A stretch of 56,737 nt of DNA from an uncultured Pelagibacteraceae bacterium (GCA_902579085.1 CACHFK010000001.1:16001-72737); one strand, 5' to 3'; shown: positions 36,995-45,733, counted from the stretch's first letter. Numbers and translations are program-made. The notes: a model not told the origin generated them from the letters alone.

Positions 36995-38210
36995 AGAGAT
37001 AGATTTAAGCCTCCATAGAGTTCGAAATCTTTGTAAAAAATTAGGCAATCCACAAGAAAAATTAAAATGCATTTCTATTATTGGTACTAATGGAAAGTAT
37101 TCTACGATTCAAGCAATAAGAGCAATTCTTAATGAAGCCGATATAAAGATTAATATTTATACAAGTCCACATATTCAAAAAATTAATGAGAGATTTGTTT
37201 TTAATAATAAAGAAATGGAAGACGATAATCTTGCAAAATTATTAGCTGAGGTAGAGGATATTAATAGTGGCGAACCTATAACTTTTTTTGAAATATTGAC
37301 AGCGGCCTATTTTTATTATGCAAAAAATTTTGACAATATAAATCTTTTAGAAAGTGGCTTATTTCATCGTTTTGACGCAACAAATATTATAAACAAAAAT
37401 TTAGTAAGTATAATAACAGCAATAGGTTTAGATCATTTAGATTGGCTTCCTAAAAATGAACAAACAATTGAAAGAATCATTTTTGAGAAAACTTCATCCT
37501 TATTAACTTCAAAAATTGTTATTAGTAAACAAACAGATAATGAAACTCTAGAAATAATTAAAAGAAATATATCTTCAAATAATTCAAAAAAAATTATATT
37601 TAATGAACAATTTGTTTGCTCAGAAAATGAAAATGGTTTTATTTATTATGAAGATAAAGATGGTGGATTAAAACTTCCTAGACCTAATGTCTTAGGAGAA
37701 TTTCAAATTCAAAATGTTGCGACTGCTATAGCGACTATTAGAAATCTTGATTTACAAATTAAAGATAAACATATAAAAAATGGAATAACTAAAATTAAAA
37801 GTATCGCAAGACTTCAAGAATTAAAAAATGGTAAATTAAAAAACTTATGCAAAAATAATAAAATTTTTGTTGATGGTTCGCATAATCCGCTTGGGTCGAA
37901 AGTATTAAACGAATATTTAGAAACCTTAAATTGTAACAAGCATATAATTTTAGGCATGATGTCAAACAAAGATCATAAAGAATATATGAATTATTTTAAA
38001 AATATTTCTACCTTAACAACAATTGATATACCTAATCAACCTAATGCAATTAATGGTAAAGAATTAAAAAAAAAGTTAAGTAGATTTACTAATGTTAATT
38101 ATAAAAAATCAATAGAAGATGCCATTAATTCATTAAAATTATCTAATAATGATATCATTTTAATTACAGGATCTTTGTATCTCGCTGGGGAAGTTTTAAA
38201 TTTAAATTAA
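36948..38210 (+). CDS. folC: Folylpolyglutamate / dihydrofolate synthase
   Basis: Adds glutamate to dihydropteroate and folates with ATP. 420 residues. [13 protein letters not shown] at the N terminus fits alphaproteobacterial FolC and supports the start inside accD. The P-loop GTNGKYST (46-53) has tyrosine in place of the usual glycine (GTNGKGST), and [12 protein letters not shown] replaces the usual EVGLGGRxDATN; GLDHLDWL and DGSHNP are conserved. Last gene of the 14-gene run; the stop shares TTAA with trxA. Confidence 0.93.
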   Translation: MKLQTILSRLQKLHPKEIDLSLHRVRNLCKKLGNPQEKLKCISIIGTNGKYSTIQAIRAILNEADIKINIYTSPHIQKINERFVFNNKEMEDDNLAKLLAEVEDINSGEPITFFEILTAAYFYYAKNFDNINLLESGLFHRFDATNIINKNLVSIITAIGLDHLDWLPKNEQTIERIIFEKTSSLLTSKIVISKQTDNETLEIIKRNISSNNSKKIIFNEQFVCSENENGFIYYEDKDGGLKLPRPNVLGEFQIQNVATAIATIRNLDLQIKDKHIKNGITKIKSIARLQELKNGKLKNLCKNNKIFVDGSHNPLGSKVLNEYLETLNCNKHIILGMMSNKDHKEYMNYFKNISTLTTIDIPNQPNAINGKELKKKLSRFTNVNYKKSIEDAINSLKLSNNDIILITGSLYLAGEVLNLN

Positions 38211-38527
38211 ATATTTTCTTTAATCCAAGAAACAACTTCAGATTTAGGAATAGCTCCGACTTTAGTCGACTTTAACTCTCCATCTTTGAATAACAACATA
38301 GTTGGTATTCCTCTTACTCCATATTTTGTTGGCGTATTTGGTTCTTCATCAATATTATGTTTGGCAATTGTAATTTCATTGGTCATTTCATCAGATATTT
38401 CCTCTAAAATTGGACCAATCATTTTACAGGGACCACACCATTCTGCCCAAAAATCAACTACTATTGGTTTTGAAGACTTTAAAACTTCAGTATCGAAGTT
38501 TTCATCGCTTACTTTTACTGTTGCCAT
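38207..38527 (-). CDS. trxA: Thioredoxin
   Basis: Cytoplasmic disulfide reductase of 106 residues. The WCGPCKM redox site is at about 32-38, the cis-proline in GIPTMLLF. folC next to trxA is a common alphaproteobacterial pair, here convergent. 66 bases separate it from sbcB; that gap contains one perfect DnaA-box-like TTATCCACA. Confidence 0.97.
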   Translation of the reverse strand: MATVKVSDENFDTEVLKSSKPIVVDFWAEWCGPCKMIGPILEEISDEMTNEITIAKHNIDEEPNTPTKYGVRGIPTMLLFKDGELKSTKVGAIPKSEVVSWIKENI

Positions 38528-38593
38528 ATGACGTATATATAAATTTATTTATTTAATTCAACTAGTAAAAATAAAAAATTTAAATTATCCACA

Positions 38594-40024
38594 CTAAGCG
38601 TTTTCATACTTTTTTTGTATTGACATAACATGATCATTAAGATCATCTAAAAATTTTAATTTTTCCTGATCATTTTCATTAGTATATTTATCTCTAAGAG
38701 TATCTATTTCATTAAAACAAGTAGGTATAGTCCACCATTTTTCATGTTTTTCACTTAAAATTCTTTTTGCGACCTCTCTCTTTATAGACTTAAACATATC
38801 TTTTGGTAATACTTCAGGCGCTTCCTGATAAATTATTTTTTTACCAAAACCTACTAGTCTTTTATCATCAAATTTATCTAACAAACTAAGCTTATCTCTC
38901 CAAGATGCAGAATGCCAAGCTGGAAACAGAGCTGTATCCTTATTTGATGTAAATTTAGTGTAAATACTTTCTTCTGCATATATATCTTCTTGCGATTTTG
39001 ATTGTTCTTTTTCTTCTGCATTTTCTCTTAAAGCTGTAAGAATATTTTGTGAAAACTTTTCATTTTCTTTAACTAATTTAGCTCTTTTCTTTATTAAATT
39101 TGGATCCATCGTATTATACGGTTGTGTTTTCATGGCATATTCAGCTTCAATAATTATTGGTGCCTTATTAGATCTTATTGTTCTTAAAAATTTTGGGGTT
39201 TTTTTCATCTCTACTTTTAATTCATTAATTGACATGTTTAGTAAAGGTTCTATATCGACTCTCAAATCCACAGCCTGACCCCATTGATAAATAGGATGAA
39301 TACAATGCTTAGGGTGCAAAGGTGCACATAAATATAAGCGAGATTTTCCATAAAAATATTCATTTAAAGTAATAATATTTTCTTTTTTAAATATAATTTC
39401 AGTGTCAGATTTACTAGATGTTTTTAAAAAAGTATCCCAAGTATAAGGTTGTTTTTTCTTTATTAATCTTAATATTTTCATTGTAAGCGTTGCATCAAAA
39501 AAAGCTGAGTGTGCATCACTAGAGTCGAATCCATTCATTCTACTTAAAGACTCAAGTTTAAATACAGGATTATTTTTTTCATTAATTTCTGTCTGTAATA
39601 TATTTGGATCAATAGCATATGCTGCTCTAGCGATATTAATACCATCATGTCTCTTATTTGGTGAAGCATTTGTGATATATGGATATCTAATATTTTTAAA
39701 AAATTCTTTCCTAATCATCTCGTCATCAAATCCAATATTTGACCATCCTAAAAATATTGCTGGACTCCATTTGTTAAAAATTTTTTCTACTTCACTTAAC
39801 ATTTGATAATGGCTTAAGTTAACTTGAGTTAATTGTTTGATGCTAGTTTTGTTTACTATAAGAGCCATTGCTTGGGGGATTTCTCCTTCCGGCAATCTAC
39901 ATCTAAGATTAAATCTATCTTTTTCATTAAAGTTTTCATCAACCAATATGCCGCCAATTTCAATAATGCTGCCAAAATCTGTGCTAGCACTTGAAGACTC
40001 GATATCCCATATAACTAAATTCAT
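38594..40024 (-). CDS. sbcB: Exodeoxyribonuclease I
   Basis: 3'-5' single-strand DNA exonuclease. 476 residues, the size of the E. coli protein. The DEDD exonuclease domain covers about 1-190: IWDIESS (Asp and Glu), LGWSNIGFDDEMIRKEFF, RHDGINIARAAYA and NGFDSSDAHSAFFDA (His and Asp). The SH3-like and helical C-terminal parts follow. The 127 bases upstream show no gene. It heads a nuclease group with the two genes upstream of it. Confidence 0.92.
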   Translation of the reverse strand: MNLVIWDIESSSASTDFGSIIEIGGILVDENFNEKDRFNLRCRLPEGEIPQAMALIVNKTSIKQLTQVNLSHYQMLSEVEKIFNKWSPAIFLGWSNIGFDDEMIRKEFFKNIRYPYITNASPNKRHDGINIARAAYAIDPNILQTEINEKNNPVFKLESLSRMNGFDSSDAHSAFFDATLTMKILRLIKKKQPYTWDTFLKTSSKSDTEIIFKKENIITLNEYFYGKSRLYLCAPLHPKHCIHPIYQWGQAVDLRVDIEPLLNMSINELKVEMKKTPKFLRTIRSNKAPIIIEAEYAMKTQPYNTMDPNLIKKRAKLVKENEKFSQNILTALRENAEEKEQSKSQEDIYAEESIYTKFTSNKDTALFPAWHSASWRDKLSLLDKFDDKRLVGFGKKIIYQEAPEVLPKDMFKSIKREVAKRILSEKHEKWWTIPTCFNEIDTLRDKYTNENDQEKLKFLDDLNDHVMSIQKKYENA

Positions 40025-40151
40025 ATTTTTTTCATCCTTTAAAAAGCTTTATTTAGTGTGGATTTGAGTAGTTTTTTAGAACTAAACCATTTGCATCTAA
40101 ACAAGTAGCTTCTAGTTAGTATTATCTCTTCTATGAATTGGTAAACAAAAG

Positions 40152-40838
40152 TCAAGATATATTATTCATTTCGTAAAACTTTTTTACCCTTCCTAAAAAT
40201 AAATTTTGATACATTTCTAACTCTGAATCTTGAATTTTAAATTCTTGATAAAAATTATCCACAGTACACAATAATATTACACCTAAAGTTATATTTGTTT
40301 TATGAACAACATTGTGTGCAAGAGTGTATGCCCCTAATTGTAAAAAATAATCTTGTATATATTCTACCTTTTTTAACTTATTACTCTGCTTGAAATCAAT
40401 ACAGCATTCCTTTCCTTCATAAATTCCGATCAAATCTGCTGTCCCAGCATATTTTTCAGGATAATAAAGAGTAGTTTCCATTCCATAGATTTCTTCTAAT
40501 TTTCCTTTGATACCTTTATCTATTATTTCTCTTGCCATATTTTTATATTGTTCATTACTTTCAAAAAAACTCTCATTAATTCGACCTTTTAAAAAATCCT
40601 CTATATATGAATGCATTGATGTTCCTCTGCTAGATGCTTCAGTTTTTATTTTATTAGCTTCTTTGTGCCCTACACGTAGTTTCCAATTTTCTAATGCTGC
40701 TTTATCTTCCTCAGATTTTGTTGCTTGCAAAATAGAAGTAACACTTGGCAATCTTTCATCTCCAAGTAAATACTTTCTCATTCCATTCTCTATAGATCTT
40801 GATGACTTTGGATAATTAAATTTATTATTCCACTTCAT
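40152..40838 (-). CDS. MGME1-like PD-(D/E)XK exonuclease
   Basis: 228 residues. The order of motifs matches the mitochondrial nuclease MGME1: RLPSVTSILQATKS, an ENWKLRVG helix, RGTSMHSYIEDFL, YAGTADLIGIYEGKECCIDFKQS (the metal-binding Asp, then Asp-x-Lys) and FLQLGAYTLAHN. These are the active-site elements of a RecB-like single-strand exonuclease. Similar proteins also occur in phages, so origin is open. Context with sbcB and rmuC suggests DNA end processing. Family assignment rests on motif comparison from memory. Confidence 0.78.
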   Translation of the reverse strand: MKWNNKFNYPKSSRSIENGMRKYLLGDERLPSVTSILQATKSEEDKAALENWKLRVGHKEANKIKTEASSRGTSMHSYIEDFLKGRINESFFESNEQYKNMAREIIDKGIKGKLEEIYGMETTLYYPEKYAGTADLIGIYEGKECCIDFKQSNKLKKVEYIQDYFLQLGAYTLAHNVVHKTNITLGVILLCTVDNFYQEFKIQDSELEMYQNLFLGRVKKFYEMNNIS

Positions 40839-40875
40839 AGAGTCTCTTATAAGTGTATTTAAATTGAAAATGAAA

Positions 40876-41970
40876 TTAATTTTTAAGCACTTTTGAGTGA
40901 TCTTCCAATTTTTCTACATTCCCATTTTCAGCAGCTATTTCAATTTGACCAGGGTCCTTTATGTTTTCTAAAGTTCTAGAAATTGATCTTGCATCAGTAC
41001 CAAACTTATCAACAGCGCTCATAGCTTCTTCTAATTTTTTTCTAAGGTTAATAATTCCATCAAAATGTTTTGAAAATCTAGTACTTATTGTTTTTAAATG
41101 ATCATAAATCTCAGTTGCATGTTTTTGAACTTTTAATGTTTGAAAACCCATATGCAAAGATTGTAAGTAAGCTGAAAGAGTATTGGGTCCTAGAATCACA
41201 ACTTTATACTTTTTCATTAATTCTTGAGTCAATAATTCCTTAGTTGTTGGATCTTGGTATGAAGTTAATTCTGAAAATAAGCTTTCGGTTGGAGCATATA
41301 CAATTCCAAAATCTGTACTTTTTGGAGGAACAATATATTTCTCATTCACACTCTTGGCTTTGTCCCTAAATGCTCTTGCTAATTTTGTTCTAGCGTCGGA
41401 TGCTCCTTTTTTGTCATCTGCTTGATATGCATCATCAATGGCTTTAAATTTTTCTACAGGAAAATGGCTGTCTACAGGTACCAAAACACCATCTTGGAGT
41501 TTAATTGCAAATTCAACATTTTCACCAGTATCCTCTTTCATTTTAACATTGGTCATGAATTGAGAAGAAGGTAATAAATCTTTTATTAAAGCGTCTAATG
41601 AAAACTCAGCAAGAGTTCCATATTTTTTTACACCTGCTAAAACTTTGGTTATACCTTCTTGGCTTTTATTTAAATTTTCTACTTGAGTGTTAAAAGCGGC
41701 AACTTTTTCATCCACTTTGGTTAATGCTCCTGTCATATCCTTTGCTATCTCCTTTGTCATTGATCCAAAAGAGGCAGTAAAATCTTTTGCCATATCTTTA
41801 GACATAGAACCAAAAGATTCATTTAATGAGTTTCTCAAAGAATTTATTTCTTCTTGGATTTTTTTAGTAGTGTCCTCTTCCTGCTTGGATTTGGCCTTAA
41901 ATTGAAAATATAAAATAACTAAGCTAATTAATATTAAAAGACTTACTAATATAATTAATAAACTATCCAT
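40876..41970 (-). CDS. rmuC: RmuC family DNA recombination protein
   Basis: Predicted nuclease-like protein that limits recombination at inverted repeats. The preferred start at 41970 (MDSLLIILVS) gives 364 residues; an ATG 27 bases upstream is in frame. A membrane segment spans about 2-22, then a coiled coil to about 110, then the RmuC core: LLPSSQFMTNVKMKE, DGVLVPVDSHFPVEKF, YIVPPKSTDFGIVYAPTESLFSEL and VVILGPNTLSAYLQ. Third member of the nuclease group. Confidence 0.92.
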   Translation of the reverse strand: MDSLLIILVSLLILISLVILYFQFKAKSKQEEDTTKKIQEEINSLRNSLNESFGSMSKDMAKDFTASFGSMTKEIAKDMTGALTKVDEKVAAFNTQVENLNKSQEGITKVLAGVKKYGTLAEFSLDALIKDLLPSSQFMTNVKMKEDTGENVEFAIKLQDGVLVPVDSHFPVEKFKAIDDAYQADDKKGASDARTKLARAFRDKAKSVNEKYIVPPKSTDFGIVYAPTESLFSELTSYQDPTTKELLTQELMKKYKVVILGPNTLSAYLQSLHMGFQTLKVQKHATEIYDHLKTISTRFSKHFDGIINLRKKLEEAMSAVDKFGTDARSISRTLENIKDPGQIEIAAENGNVEKLEDHSKVLKN

Positions 41971-42016
41971 GATTCGTAGGATATACTTGATTAACAAGAA
42001 ATCAACTTCTGGTAAA

Positions 42017-42694
42017 TTATTTAGAGAGTGTACTCAAAATCCTTTTTAAACCTTTTATTTTTTGGCTTTTTTTACAAATCATTAAACATGCTTGTGATCT
42101 AAGTATTTCGCCGTCTTTTAAAATTCTTAAATTATTTGCCTTTAATGTTTCTCCGGTTGAAGTGATATCGGTAATAATCTCTGATGACCCCGTGAAAGGA
42201 TAAATTTCTGTAGCACCAAGACTTTTGACTAATTTAAATTGAGTGACTCCTTTTGAAAATAAGAATTCTCTTGTTAAATTAGGATATTTAGTTGCAACTC
42301 TTAACCTGCTTTTCTTTTTATCTTTGAACTCAAAAGCAATTTCTTCAAGGTCAGCTATCGTTTGAACATCAATCCATTCATTTGGAACAGCTATTACTAA
42401 TGTAGCGTTACCAAAGTTATATCTTTTTTTAACAATTACTTTATTTTGAATATTGATTTCACTTTCTTTAAGTAAATCATATCCAGAATATCCAATATCT
42501 AATGAACCATCGCCAAGCCTCTCAACTATTTCTCTTGCATGAAGATAGGTTATTTTAATATTTTTGTAATTTTTAATAAATCCAAATAAATCTCTTTCTC
42601 CTCTTTCAGACAAAATTTTTAGTTTTTTCCTACTAAATATTTTCAAAGTATCTTTCCTAAGCCTACCTTTACTTGGTATTCCTATTTTAATCAT
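42017..42694 (-). CDS. hisG: ATP phosphoribosyltransferase, short (HisZ-dependent) form
   Basis: First step of histidine synthesis. 225 residues: it lacks the C-terminal regulatory domain of long HisG, so it needs HisZ, which is encoded directly upstream (zero-base gap). IGIPSKGRLRKDT opens the protein; GDGSLDIGYSGYDLL and ATKYPNLTREF bind substrate, and the PRPP loop is EIYPFTGSSEIITDI. Expected feedback control by histidine acts through HisZ. Confidence 0.96.
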   Translation of the reverse strand: MIKIGIPSKGRLRKDTLKIFSRKKLKILSERGERDLFGFIKNYKNIKITYLHAREIVERLGDGSLDIGYSGYDLLKESEINIQNKVIVKKRYNFGNATLVIAVPNEWIDVQTIADLEEIAFEFKDKKKSRLRVATKYPNLTREFLFSKGVTQFKLVKSLGATEIYPFTGSSEIITDITSTGETLKANNLRILKDGEILRSQACLMICKKSQKIKGLKRILSTLSK

Positions 42695-43747
42695 TTAATT
42701 ATTTAAGTTAATGGCTGCCCCAACAGCTGGAATTATTTTAGAAGAACCAAGATCAGCTATAAGATTATCATATCTACCGCCATTGATTATATTAATTTTT
42801 TTTGATTTTGATTTAATATCAATTTTAAAAACCATACCTGTATAATATTCAAGCTGTCTTCCAAAAGATGCTGAAAATCTAATATTTAGTTTAGCGTATT
42901 TATTTATGGCGATAGGAAAATAATCTTTTTGAACTCTTAGATTAATTTTATTTTTTTTAAAAAATATATTTAATTTATTTGCAGCTTGATCTATTGGGCA
43001 GTTTATTTTCAAAAATTCTTTTATAACTTTTGAAACATTTCTTCCTTTTTTTGTACGTCTTGGATCTTTCATTTTATTATTAAATCTATATAAAATTTCA
43101 TTAACTGATCTTCCTGCAATTTGTCTTGATTGATTACCTTTTAACATTTTCTGATATTTTTTCTTATCAATTTCAACAATCGTTGGGTCTACATCTGAAT
43201 TGGTTTCTAGTCTTTTTAGTAAATCATTGAAATAACTTTCTCTCCAAAAATGCCTTTGTAATCTTAGTCTCCATCTTTTTGGAATATCAAGTTTATTCAA
43301 TAATAATTTAAATATTTCAACATTTCCTATAACTATTTTTCCTGAAGAATAATTAAATTTAGATAATGATTTTATAGCTGTTTCAATAATTTTCTTGTCA
43401 TCTTCTTTTTCACTTTTTGAACCTATTATCTCAAATCCAATTTGATTTCTTATAATTGGATCTTTTTTATTAAAAGTTTTTCTAAAAGCTTGGCCATTAT
43501 AAAACACCTTGCTACTTCCTTTAGTTTTATCATTTAAATATTTTAAGCATGAAGCAATAGTTAAGTCTGGGCGTAGACAATGTGAATTTCCCATTTGATC
43601 ATTAAATGAAAAAATAAATCTTCTAAAAGACTCTCCTGATCTTTCAACTATGTGATTTGTTTCGATTATAGTATCCAATTCTATAAATTTAAAGCCCTTA
43701 GCCTTTACAGATCTAAGGATATTTTCAGATAAGTTTTTTGATTTCAT
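42695..43747 (-). CDS. hisZ: ATP phosphoribosyltransferase regulatory subunit HisZ
   Basis: Catalytically inactive HisRS paralogue that forms a complex with short HisG. 350 residues. Class II-like motifs remain (CLRPDLTIASCLKY, GFEIIGSKS, RQLEYYTGMVFKI, GGRYDNLI) but no anticodon-binding domain follows. The start lies inside the last 23 bases of hisS, so hisS-hisZ-hisG are coupled. Confidence 0.93.
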   Translation of the reverse strand: MKSKNLSENILRSVKAKGFKFIELDTIIETNHIVERSGESFRRFIFSFNDQMGNSHCLRPDLTIASCLKYLNDKTKGSSKVFYNGQAFRKTFNKKDPIIRNQIGFEIIGSKSEKEDDKKIIETAIKSLSKFNYSSGKIVIGNVEIFKLLLNKLDIPKRWRLRLQRHFWRESYFNDLLKRLETNSDVDPTIVEIDKKKYQKMLKGNQSRQIAGRSVNEILYRFNNKMKDPRRTKKGRNVSKVIKEFLKINCPIDQAANKLNIFFKKNKINLRVQKDYFPIAINKYAKLNIRFSASFGRQLEYYTGMVFKIDIKSKSKKINIINGGRYDNLIADLGSSKIIPAVGAAINLNN

Positions 43748-45086
43748 CGATTAAATTTTCAACTTTTACAGACGATTCTTCACCTGTTTTAAGGTTTCTT
43801 AATTTTACTTCAGCTTTTTTTATTTCATCATCTCCATAAAAAATAACACATGGAGATTGTATTTTGTTCGCATACTCCATTTGTTTTTTTAATTTACCTT
43901 CTCCTGGATAAATTTCAGAACTAATATTTGATTTTCTAATTAACTTTAATAACTTAATGTATTCTTCAATTTTGACATTATCAAAAACACATATAATAAC
44001 AGGTCTTGATAGTTTTATATCAAAATCTTTCTTCTGCATTAATGCGTAAACTAACCTATCAATACCAATTGATATTCCAGTTGAAGGATAGTCAAGATTT
44101 CCAAAATTACTAACGAGATTGTCGTATCTTCCTCCTCCTCCTATTGATCCAAACTGAATGTCTTGTCCTTTTGAATTTTTTACCTCAAAATTAAGATTAA
44201 CTTCGAATATTGGTCCAGTATAATATTCAAGACCTCTCACAACTGTTGGGTCAAAAGTGTAATTTTCAGGATTTTTTAAACCAAAGGATCCTAAAATTTT
44301 TTCCATTTCAGCTATTTCATTTAATGCTTCAGGAACAAAACCAACAATCTTTTTTTCTTTAAATACTGTTTTGAGTAATTCTATATTTTCAGTTGTTAAT
44401 TGTGCTCCTTCAGTAAAATCTCCTGAACTATCTTTTCTTCCTTTTCCTAAAAGTTTTTCTACTTCATCCCATCCTAACCTGTCCATTTTGTCTAATGATC
44501 TAAGAATTTTAAGCCTTTGAGATGAAGAATTAATTTTTAATCTTTCAAATAATCCATCTGTCAATTTTCTATTTGAAAATTTTATAAAAAAATCTTTTTT
44601 TTCTAATCCACATTTTTCTAATATTTCGGATATTAATACAAGAAGTTCAGCATCTGCTGTCAGATTTTTTGTTCCAACAAAATCAGCATCAAACTGAAGA
44701 AACTCTCTATATCTTCCTGGTCCAGGCTTTTCATTTCTCCAAACAGTGCCTAGTTGATAGCGTTTAAAAGGTTTTGAAATTTCATTAAAATTTTTTGCCA
44801 CATATCTAGCTAGTGGAGCGGTAAGATCATATCTGAGAGACATCCATTTATTTTCATCTTCAAATGAAAAAACTCCTTCTCCTGGTCTTTCTTTGTCAGG
44901 TAAAAATTTACCTATACTCTCAGTAAACTCAAAGCTTGGAGTTTCAAGATATTGAAATCCATACTTTATCATCGACTCTTTAATATTAGAAATTACAAAA
45001 TCTCTAATTAAAAGTTCTTTTTCTTGTCTATCTTGAAAACCTGAAGGTAGTTCCTTAGAAGGTTTTATTTTTTTTTGTTTTTCCAT
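43725..45086 (-). CDS. hisS: Histidyl-tRNA synthetase
   Basis: Charges tRNA-His. The start at 45086 (MEKQKKIKPS) gives 453 residues. The frame is open further but runs back into the tRNA-His gene, so the longer version is rejected. Motif 2 is in GTVWRNEKPGPGRYREFLQFDADFVG; histidine-binding GLEYYTGPIFEV and GGGGRYDNL are present, with an anticodon-binding domain from about 360. Placed directly after its own substrate tRNA gene and before hisZ-hisG. Confidence 0.96.
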   Translation of the reverse strand: MEKQKKIKPSKELPSGFQDRQEKELLIRDFVISNIKESMIKYGFQYLETPSFEFTESIGKFLPDKERPGEGVFSFEDENKWMSLRYDLTAPLARYVAKNFNEISKPFKRYQLGTVWRNEKPGPGRYREFLQFDADFVGTKNLTADAELLVLISEILEKCGLEKKDFFIKFSNRKLTDGLFERLKINSSSQRLKILRSLDKMDRLGWDEVEKLLGKGRKDSSGDFTEGAQLTTENIELLKTVFKEKKIVGFVPEALNEIAEMEKILGSFGLKNPENYTFDPTVVRGLEYYTGPIFEVNLNFEVKNSKGQDIQFGSIGGGGRYDNLVSNFGNLDYPSTGISIGIDRLVYALMQKKDFDIKLSRPVIICVFDNVKIEEYIKLLKLIRKSNISSEIYPGEGKLKKQMEYANKIQSPCVIFYGDDEIKKAEVKLRNLKTGEESSVKVENLIDEIKKLI

Positions 45087-45090
45087 TTTT

Positions 45091-45167
45091 TGGTACACGA
45101 GGGCAGATTCGAACTGCCGACCTTCGGTTCCACAAACCGCTGCTCTAACCAACTGAGCTACTCGTGC
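45091..45167 (-). tRNA. tRNA-His (GTG), alphaproteobacterial type
   Basis: 77 bases with encoded CCA (45091-45093). The loop TTGTGGA carries anticodon GTG. The acceptor stem is GCACGAG with CTCGTGT (G1-U72). The discriminator base is A73 and the base before G1 is A, so there is no encoded G-1:C73 pair as in most tRNA-His. That is the variant described for a large group of alphaproteobacteria with a matching HisRS. The gene ends 4 bases before the hisS start. Confidence 0.95.
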
Positions 45168-45224
45168 TCCTACTATTGTTTTATACTAAATGTGGATAAA
45201 ATTAAATTTATAAAATGATTAAAT

Positions 45225-45234
45225 AGCTAGCGCG
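45225..45234. repeat. 10-base direct repeat, copy 1 (AGCTAGCGCG)
   Basis: AGCTAGCGCG occurs here, between tRNA-His and the cold shock gene, and again at 45663-45672 just upstream of the cold shock gene. A ten-base word with four consecutive G/C pairs is rare in this AT-rich window. In the second copy it would sit near the transcription start of the cold shock gene, like a G+C-rich discriminator. Confidence 0.35.
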
Positions 45235-45242
45235 CAGCCAGC

Positions 45243-45320
45243 ATGAAAATGGTGTCTGTGAACAGTTCTGAATATTTTATTTTTTCTAATCATTGGTGGT
45301 TAAATAGCACCTTAAAATGA
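45243..45320 (+). other. Possible 25-residue ORF or small RNA
   Basis: An ATG-to-TGA frame of 26 codons with balanced codon use (MKMVSVNSSEYF ... NHWWLNSTLK). It lies on the opposite strand from its neighbours, in a 236-base gap (45168-45403), right after the G+C-rich repeat. There is no clear Shine-Dalgarno. It may be chance, a leader peptide, or part of a structured RNA. I do not recognise it. Confidence 0.2.
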
Positions 45321-45335
45321 AAATGCAAGAATGAA

Positions 45336-45382
45336 TTGTATAGGAATAAATATAGCTTTTAAGCTAACTTATTCCTATACAA
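45336..45382 (-). terminator. Long compound hairpin downstream of the cold shock gene
   Basis: A perfect 14-bp stem (45336-45349 with 45369-45382) encloses a second 6-bp hairpin (TAGCTT / AAGCTA, 45353-45366). It begins 21 bases after the cold shock stop. It is the strongest hairpin seen in the window. There is no good U tract on the minus-strand side, so it could be a terminator, an RNA-stabilising 3' end, or both. Confidence 0.55.
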
Positions 45383-45403
45383 ATATTTTAAATGAAATAA
45401 ATT

Positions 45404-45616
45404 TTAAGATGTTTTCTTTAAATTCACTGCGCTAGGACCTTTGTCTCCATCCTGAATTTCAAATTCTACAGCGTCGTTCTCATTCAAAAAACGAAGTCCT
45501 GCTTCACGAACTGCGCTTGCATGAACGAAACAATCTTTTTCTCCGTCTTCTCTTTCAATAAATCCGTAGCCCTTCTTACCGTTGAACCACTTTACTTTTC
45601 CTTTTAATGTACTCAT
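45404..45616 (-). CDS. Cold shock domain protein
   Basis: Single-domain RNA chaperone of 70 residues. RNP1 KGYGFIE and RNP2 DCFVHAS are intact, and the [13 protein letters not shown] start is typical of CspA-like proteins. It stands alone with 117 bases upstream to tRNA-Phe and a hairpin downstream, so it is probably a single-gene transcript. Such proteins can be constitutive in SAR11-type genomes; cold induction is not shown. Confidence 0.96.
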   Translation of the reverse strand: MSTLKGKVKWFNGKKGYGFIEREDGEKDCFVHASAVREAGLRFLNENDAVEFEIQDGDKGPSAVNLKKTS

Positions 45617-45662
45617 ACTTATTTTTACTCTTTCTTTATTATATTAAACTTAGCTAAACTTC

Positions 45663-45672
45663 AGCTAGCGCG
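45663..45672. repeat. 10-base direct repeat, copy 2 (AGCTAGCGCG)
   Basis: Second copy of the repeat at 45225-45234, 47 bases upstream of the cold shock start codon. On the minus strand a weak -35/-10 pair (TTGCAT, 17 bases, TAATTA) lies immediately upstream of it, so the repeat would fall at the start of the transcript. Confidence 0.35.
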
Positions 45673-45733
45673 ATAATTAGTAGATTTTAAAATTGAATGC
45701 AAGCTTAATGATTCGATTAAAACTTAATATTGG

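Noticed and set aside
40025-40151. Gene or RNA between sbcB and the MGME1-like gene
   Set aside because: No frame, tRNA-like fold or strong hairpin is visible in these 127 bases.
38594-41970. Prophage remnant around the MGME1-like gene
   Set aside because: No integrase, structural gene, attachment repeat or shift in base composition; neighbours are bacterial repair genes.
45087-45152. Longer hisS with 22 extra N-terminal residues
   Set aside because: The extension is a translation of the tRNA-His gene; the ATG at 45086 starts family-like sequence.
38585-45199. Three DnaA-box words (TTATCCACA) at 38585, 40255 and, inverted, 45191
   Set aside because: They are far apart, one is inside a gene, and in DNA this AT-rich about one is expected by chance in a window of this size.
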